Of a stretch of 60,673 nt of DNA, positions 56,418-60,673 are shown piece by piece. The position numbers and the translations under genes are program-made. Below the pieces are notes generated by a model. That model saw only the letters and a program-made list of their open reading frames with translations. It was not told the origin of the DNA and did no database searches. Source of the DNA: Anoxybacillus mongoliensis (GTDB lineage Bacteria > Bacillota > Bacilli > Bacillales > Anoxybacillaceae); the NCBI RefSeq assembly GCF_014201515.1, contig NZ_JACHEQ010000014.1, positions 1-60,673 on the forward strand, written 5' to 3'. Position 1 is the stretch's first letter. Every line of letters begins with the position of its first letter.

Positions 56418-56460
56418 TACGAAATTCAGCTTGTCGATAATCGACAAGCTGAATTTCGTA
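56418..56460. terminator. Perfect 21-bp palindromic hairpin
   Basis: Positions 56418-56438 and 56440-56460 are perfectly complementary around a single base. The stem contains CAGCTTGTCGA, which is also the arm of the hairpin at 60580-60606. It lies between the convergent GNAT and efp genes and probably ends both, although no long T-run follows. Confidence 0.6.
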
Positions 56461-56476
56461 CTTTCATGAGTTTCCA

Positions 56477-57034
56477 TTACGCACGTGATACGTATGTGCC
56501 GTCTGTTGTGTTAATAATTAATACATCGCCTTCATTAACGAAGAACGGTACTTGAACGACAAGGCCTGTTTCTAATGTTGCTGGTTTAGAGCCACCTGAT
56601 GCTGTATCACCCTTAATACCTGGCTCTGTTTCAACAACTTTTAACTCAACTGTGTTTGGCAATTCGACACCAATCGTTTCACCTTGGTACATCATAATAA
56701 ATACTTCCATGTTTTCTTTTAAAAACTTTAATTCATGCTCAATTTGTTTTGCAGGTAGTTCAATTTGCTCATATGATTCCATATCCATAAACACATGTTG
56801 ATCGCCGTTTGCATATAAATATTGCATTTTGCGGTTATCGATTTGCGCTTTGTTTACTTTTTCACCGGCACGGAACGTTTTTTCTTGAATCGCACCTGTG
56901 CGCAAGTTACGAAGTTTTGAGCGAACGAACGCTGCACCTTTTCCTGGTTTCACATGTTGGAATTCGATGACGCGCCAAATATCGCCGTCAACTTCAATCG
57001 TTAAGCCTGTACGAAAGTCGTTTACTGAAATCAT
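56477..57034 (-). CDS. efp: Elongation factor P
   Basis: The ATG at 57034 ([17 protein letters not shown]) is 8 bases after AGGAGG; the one two codons earlier is only 2 bases away. The 185 residues hold the three EF-P barrels. [15 protein letters not shown] carries the tip lysine that is modified in this family. It relieves ribosome stalling at proline runs. Confidence 0.97.
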   Translation of the reverse strand: MISVNDFRTGLTIEVDGDIWRVIEFQHVKPGKGAAFVRSKLRNLRTGAIQEKTFRAGEKVNKAQIDNRKMQYLYANGDQHVFMDMESYEQIELPAKQIEHELKFLKENMEVFIMMYQGETIGVELPNTVELKVVETEPGIKGDTASGGSKPATLETGLVVQVPFFVNEGDVLIINTTDGTYVSRA

Positions 57035-57052
57035 GTTCATTTCCTCCTACGT

Positions 57053-58114
57053 CTATAAAGTAATGAGATCTTTTGGTGAAAGTGTGAGCCGCTCATTGCC
57101 GTTTTCTGTAATGACGATGTCGTCTTCAATGCGAACACCGCCTAATCCTGCTATGTAAATGCCTGGTTCAACCGTCACAACCATTCCCGGCTGTAGCACT
57201 GTATCCGAGCGCATCGAAAGCGCCGGCATTTCATGCACTTCCATGCCGAGCCCATGACCTGTGGAATGTCCAAAATATTCACCAAATCCACAAGCAGAAA
57301 TATAATCGCGTGTGAGCGCATCTGCCTCTCGTCCTGTCATCCCGGGACGAATGTGTTCAACACCGCGAAGCTGGGCTTGCAATACGACATCGTATATGCG
57401 CTTTAATTCGTCACTTACCTCTCCAACGGCAACCGTTCTCGTAATATCGGAGCAATATCCTTTATAATACGCACCAAAATCAAGCGTGACGAGCTCTCCT
57501 TTTTCAATGACTTTCTCTGTCGCCACCCCATGTGGCAATGCTGAGCGCACACCAGATGCAACGATAATATCAAACGATGAACTTGTCGCCCCTTGTTTGC
57601 GCATAAAAAATTCTAACTCATTCGCCACATCTATTTCGCGCACACCCGGGCGAATAAAATCGAGAATATGGCGAAAGGCGGCGTCGGCAATCTCGGCTGC
57701 TTCCTTTAATATCTTAATCTCTGCTTCCGACTTAATCAAGCGTAACTTTTCAACCGCGCCTGAAACTGGGACAAACGTTGCTTTGATTGCTTTTTCATAT
57801 GCTGAAAACGTTGCATACGAAAGATCGTCTTGCTCAAATCCAAGCTTTTTAATACCTAATCGCTCGACTTGTTTTGCTACTTCTTCAATGAGCGTTTGTG
57901 TATGTTGAACAATTTCATACCCTTCAATTTGTCTTGTCGCTTGTTCGACGTAGCGAAAATCGGTAATAAATACGGCATCCGTTTCGCTAATTAAAGCAAC
58001 ACCAGCCGTCCCTGTAAAATTCGTCATATAGCGACGATTATACTCGTTTGTAATGAGAAATCCATCAATGCCATGTTCGGCAAATTGTGCACGAAGTTTT
58101 TGTACTTTATCCAA
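57053..58114 (-). CDS. papQ: Xaa-Pro aminopeptidase-like M24 peptidase
   Basis: The start is TTG at 58114, eight bases after GAAGGGGA. The 353-residue protein has a creatinase-like N-domain and a pita-bread domain with metal ligands in LDFGAYYKGYCSDITRTV, HSTGHGLGMEVHE, VTVEPGIYI and VRIEDDIVI. It removes N-terminal residues before proline. It is the yqhT homologue and precedes efp by 18 bp. Confidence 0.93.
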   Translation of the reverse strand: MDKVQKLRAQFAEHGIDGFLITNEYNRRYMTNFTGTAGVALISETDAVFITDFRYVEQATRQIEGYEIVQHTQTLIEEVAKQVERLGIKKLGFEQDDLSYATFSAYEKAIKATFVPVSGAVEKLRLIKSEAEIKILKEAAEIADAAFRHILDFIRPGVREIDVANELEFFMRKQGATSSSFDIIVASGVRSALPHGVATEKVIEKGELVTLDFGAYYKGYCSDITRTVAVGEVSDELKRIYDVVLQAQLRGVEHIRPGMTGREADALTRDYISACGFGEYFGHSTGHGLGMEVHEMPALSMRSDTVLQPGMVVTVEPGIYIAGLGGVRIEDDIVITENGNERLTLSPKDLITL

Positions 58115-58116
58115 TG

Positions 58117-58563
58117 TTATTTCCCCTTCCCTTCAACCATATCAAGCAACGCTAAAATCGCCAATCGATATCCGTTTACACCGAGACCAACAATTTGCCC
58201 AGCCGTCACAGGAGCAAGAACAGATTGGTGACGAAACGGCTCTCTAGCGTGAATATTTGAAATATGTACTTCAATGACTGGTGTTTGTATACTTGCAATC
58301 GCATCACGCAACGCATAACTATAATGCGTAAACGCCCCAGGATTAAAAATGATTCCATCGTACAACGATTCCGCCCGATGAATTTGGTCAATTAACGCCC
58401 CTTCATAATTACTTTGGTAGCATGTTAACTCGGCTCCATATTCACCGGCAAATTCGGCTAACTGTTTTTCTAATTGAGCAAGTGTCGTATGCCCATAAAT
58501 GTGCGGCTCCCTCATACCGAGACGATTTAAGTTTGGACCGTTTAAAAGGAGGAATCGAACCAT
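58117..58563 (-). CDS. aroQ: 3-dehydroquinate dehydratase, type II
   Basis: The 148-residue enzyme has LNGPNLNRLGMREPHIYG with the catalytic Asn/Arg/Tyr region, GIIFNPGAFTHYSYALRDAI and VIEVHISNIHAREPFRHQS with the catalytic His. It is step three of the shikimate pathway and forms dodecamers. It is the yqhS homologue, and papQ begins 2 bp after its stop. Confidence 0.95.
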   Translation of the reverse strand: MVRFLLLNGPNLNRLGMREPHIYGHTTLAQLEKQLAEFAGEYGAELTCYQSNYEGALIDQIHRAESLYDGIIFNPGAFTHYSYALRDAIASIQTPVIEVHISNIHAREPFRHQSVLAPVTAGQIVGLGVNGYRLAILALLDMVEGKGK

Positions 58564-58601
58564 TCCCCCTCTCCCCCCTTTACTGATGAAAATACATATG
58601 G

Positions 58602-59120
58602 TTATTTTACCACATCGACCTGTTTTTGTCGCCTCATCTCTGCAACTTCAAATGAAATGGAATAACCGATAAACATTCCATATAAAATGTAAAAGCATAC
58701 CATCGTGACAACCGTATTTCGCTCAAGTTGTGGAACGGCTTTTAACTGCGGAAAAATGGGATTTAATACGTAAAAAACAAGCACCCATAACCCGATGCCG
58801 AAAGCGACGCCTGGCCAAATGCCTTGACGATTTTTTAAAAAAGCATAGTACAGAAACGAAGCAATAACTGAAGCGAGCCCAATGAACAAAATCGCAATCG
58901 TCTGACCAAGGGCACCGTCTTTCCAATCACCGATCGCCCACGGTTGCAAAATGAAATTTGGCGCGACTTCTGTAAAATGAAAAAAATAAGCACAGTATGC
59001 GAGGAAGCTCCAAAATACACCCCCAATAAAACCAATCAATGCAACTTTTGCTAAAACGGGCATTGGTTTTTCTCTTTTATTTTGTTCAAGTTGTCCGTCT
59101 TGTTTCGTTTTTGTTTGCAC
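58602..59120 (-). CDS. yqhR: YqhR-type membrane protein
   Basis: A GTG at 59120 lies 8 bases after GGAGG, so the longer frame is dropped. The 172-residue protein has a charged N-terminus and four membrane helices (about 25-47, 72-96, 103-122 and 134-156). Function is unknown. It is divergent from yqhQ, as in Bacillus. Confidence 0.82.
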   Translation of the reverse strand: MQTKTKQDGQLEQNKREKPMPVLAKVALIGFIGGVFWSFLAYCAYFFHFTEVAPNFILQPWAIGDWKDGALGQTIAILFIGLASVIASFLYYAFLKNRQGIWPGVAFGIGLWVLVFYVLNPIFPQLKAVPQLERNTVVTMVCFYILYGMFIGYSISFEVAEMRRQKQVDVVK

Positions 59121-59280
59121 AACAATCACCTCCGTTTTTATCTTATCCAAAATGTTGGATCTCATGTGTATCAGTTCTCATTTTTGGCAACAATACAAAT
59201 ACAAACGATACATCGACCTAGAGGTTTTTAGCGTTTTCTTGTAGAATATAAGAAAAAAGAAAATAGGTTGGTGTCTTCTT

Positions 59281-60210
59281 ATGAGTAAAAACGTGTATGG
59301 CGGTCAAGCGGTCATTGAAGGTGTCATGTTCGCTGGACGCAATCATTCCGTCACAGCCATTCGACGAAAAGACGGTTCGATTGAGTATTTCCACGTTCCA
59401 CGCGAAACAAATAAAACGTTTGCTTTATTCAAAAAAATTCCGTTTCTTCGCGGCATTTTTGCCATTATTCAAGCAAGTGCGAACGGCTCGAAACATTTAC
59501 AATTTTCAAGTGAACGATATGATCTTGATCCAAATGAAGACGAAACGCTAGACACTGAAGCTACGTCCAAATGGACAATGATTTTAGGCGTTGCGCTCAT
59601 CGGGGTATTATCGTTTTTATTCGGGAAATTTATTTTCACGCTTATTCCTGTATTTTTAGCCGAATTAACGAGACCGATGTTCCCATCGAACATAGCACAA
59701 ATACTCGTTGAAGGGTTTTTTAAACTTCTTTTACTTTTAGGGTATATTTACTTTATTTCGCTCACACCACTTGTCAAACGACTGTTTCAATATCATGGAG
59801 CAGAACATAAAGTAATTAATGCCTATGAAAATGGTTTACCATTGACGGTTGAACATGTACAACGACAATCTCGTCTTCATTATCGTTGTGGTAGTAGCTT
59901 CATTTTATTTACGGTCATCATTGGCGTATTCGTTTACATGTTCGTCCCAACTGAACCACTTTGGGTGCGCGTATTAAATCGATTAGCGCTCATTCCCGTT
60001 GTATTAGGATTATCTTTTGAAGTATTACAAATTACAAACGCGGTGCGACATGTTCCCGTTTTGCGCTCACTTGGCTACCCTGGTTTATGGTTACAACTAT
60101 TAACGACGAAAGAACCGACCAATGATCAAGTGGAAGTAGCGATCGCATCATTTCAACGTTTGCTTGAGTTAGAGGGAGAAGCGACGAAACAGCAAGAAGA
60201 AGTGGTGTAA
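59281..60210 (+). CDS. yqhQ: YqhQ, DUF1385 membrane protein
   Basis: The 309-residue protein starts YGGQAVIEGVMFAGRN, the DUF1385 signature. It has membrane segments near 98-135 and 150-170, then the conserved AEHKVINAYENG and HYRCGSSFILF motifs, and two more helices. His and Glu in the motif suggest metal binding. Function is not settled to my knowledge. The yqhP gene follows closely. Confidence 0.88.
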   Translation: MSKNVYGGQAVIEGVMFAGRNHSVTAIRRKDGSIEYFHVPRETNKTFALFKKIPFLRGIFAIIQASANGSKHLQFSSERYDLDPNEDETLDTEATSKWTMILGVALIGVLSFLFGKFIFTLIPVFLAELTRPMFPSNIAQILVEGFFKLLLLLGYIYFISLTPLVKRLFQYHGAEHKVINAYENGLPLTVEHVQRQSRLHYRCGSSFILFTVIIGVFVYMFVPTEPLWVRVLNRLALIPVVLGLSFEVLQITNAVRHVPVLRSLGYPGLWLQLLTTKEPTNDQVEVAIASFQRLLELEGEATKQQEEVV

Positions 60211-60230
60211 TGATAAAGGAGGTGGATCGA

Positions 60231-60572
60231 TTGCGTCGGCGCCCATTCCCGCTTATTACTTTGCTTATTGTATTCGCTATTTTTGGGTTTTCTTATCGTT
60301 TATGGAATGATCCGATTCAGTTGTTGAAACAAATATTTTTTATCATATTTATTGTAGCTGTTTTTTACGGCATATATAAATGGGTACAAAGGCAGCGCTT
60401 TGGTCAATCATATCAAAGAGCGGTGAAACAATCGAAAAAACTCCACCATCAAAAAACGAAGCCGACGTCGAAAAAACAACCGCGCCCAACTGCTTTAAAG
60501 AAAAAGCACGCCACCCACTTAACAGTCATTGAAGGTAAAAAAGGAAAGAAAAAAAATCGGGCTTCTTTTTAG
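60231..60572 (+). CDS. yqhP: YqhP-type small membrane protein
   Basis: A TTG at 60231 was chosen, 8 bases after AAAGGAGG; an ATG at 60210 overlapping the yqhQ stop would put the ribosome site inside the gene. The 113-residue protein has two membrane helices (residues 7-25 and 35-53) and a very basic Lys-rich C-terminus. Function is unknown. Confidence 0.8.
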   Translation: MRRRPFPLITLLIVFAIFGFSYRLWNDPIQLLKQIFFIIFIVAVFYGIYKWVQRQRFGQSYQRAVKQSKKLHHQKTKPTSKKQPRPTALKKKHATHLTVIEGKKGKKKNRASF

Positions 60573-60610
60573 CCCGATTCAGCTTGTCGACAAAGTCGAC
60601 AAGCTGTTTT
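60555..60610 (+). terminator. Double hairpin after yqhP
   Basis: AATCGGGCT (60555-60563) pairs with AGCCCGATT (60571-60579) across the stop codon. CAGCTTGTCGAC (60580-60591) pairs with GTCGACAAGCTG (60595-60606), followed by TTTT. The second hairpin is the likely terminator. Confidence 0.75.
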
Positions 60611-60649
60611 AATATATAGGTATAAGGGTATAGGAGGGGAGAAATCGGA

Positions 60650-60673
60650 TGCTTCAACGTCATCAAGAAGATC
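60650..60673 (+). CDS. Start of an unidentified gene (partial)
   Basis: An ATG after AGGAGGGGAG opens MLQRHQED and runs off the right edge. Eight codons are too few to name it. Confidence 0.5.

Noticed and set aside
1-60673. CRISPR arrays, tRNA or rRNA genes
   Set aside because: No regularly spaced direct repeats and no cloverleaf or rRNA sequence were recognised on reading.

Overview
The window is chromosomal DNA of a spore-forming Bacillaceae. Its moderate-GC codon use and the presence of mutA, mutB and meaB beside a bkd operon fit an Anoxybacillus/Geobacillus-like thermophile better than Bacillus subtilis; this is inference from gene content and order, not from a database match. Most of the window, about 11.2 kb to the right end, follows the yqj-yqi-yqh gene order known from Bacillus. 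The left 11 kb is accessory DNA.

Left accessory region (1-11.2 kb). A polymorphic toxin gene and its probable immunity gene lie next to a 3' fragment of RNase Z (rnz). The fragment is cut by an IS66-type element whose transposase frame is broken, or programmed, at a run of seven A. On the other side of the IS is a truncated secreted-peptide gene, not the rest of rnz. Next comes a 106-bp remnant of the 3' end of gnd, then a minus-strand cluster with two paralogous large membrane proteins, one normal and one degenerate ABC ATPase, a small permease and a small secreted protein. The cluster ends at the intact gnd gene. The remnant and the intact gnd 3' end form a diverged direct repeat about 7 kb apart, which marks this as an acquired island. 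zwf, expected between gnd and rnz, is absent.

Central metabolism (11.2-35.2 kb). The order is gnd, a CheW-like protein, a YqjE-type peptidase, a PepSY membrane protein (plus strand), mmdA and mce, the Prli42 miniprotein (plus strand), an L,D-transpeptidase, yqjA, meaB-mutB-mutA, and the operon ptb-bcd-buk-lpdV-bkdAA-bkdAB-bkdB behind bkdR. Branched-chain amino acids are deaminated by Bcd, oxidised by the Bkd complex, and the acyl-CoAs are either turned into acids with ATP gain (Ptb, Buk) or passed through propionyl-CoA, methylmalonyl-CoA (MmdA, Mce) and the mutase to succinyl-CoA. The bkd operon has a textbook sigma-54 promoter. Matching inverted repeats occur upstream of ptb and in front of bkdR, and cre-like sites lie upstream of both ptb and mutA.

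Sporulation and housekeeping (35.3-60.7 kb). This part holds yqzF, a glycerophosphodiesterase, a YycC-like small protein, spo0A (sigma-H-type promoter), spoIVB, recN, argR/ahrC, tlyA, dxs, ispA, xseB, xseA, folD, nusB, yqhY, accC, accB, the eight-gene spoIIIA operon, yqhV, an inserted GNAT acetyltransferase, efp, papQ, aroQ, yqhR, and divergent yqhQ-yqhP. Many genes start with TTG or GTG, and spoIIIAD seems to start with ATT. No tRNA, rRNA, CRISPR array or riboswitch was recognised.
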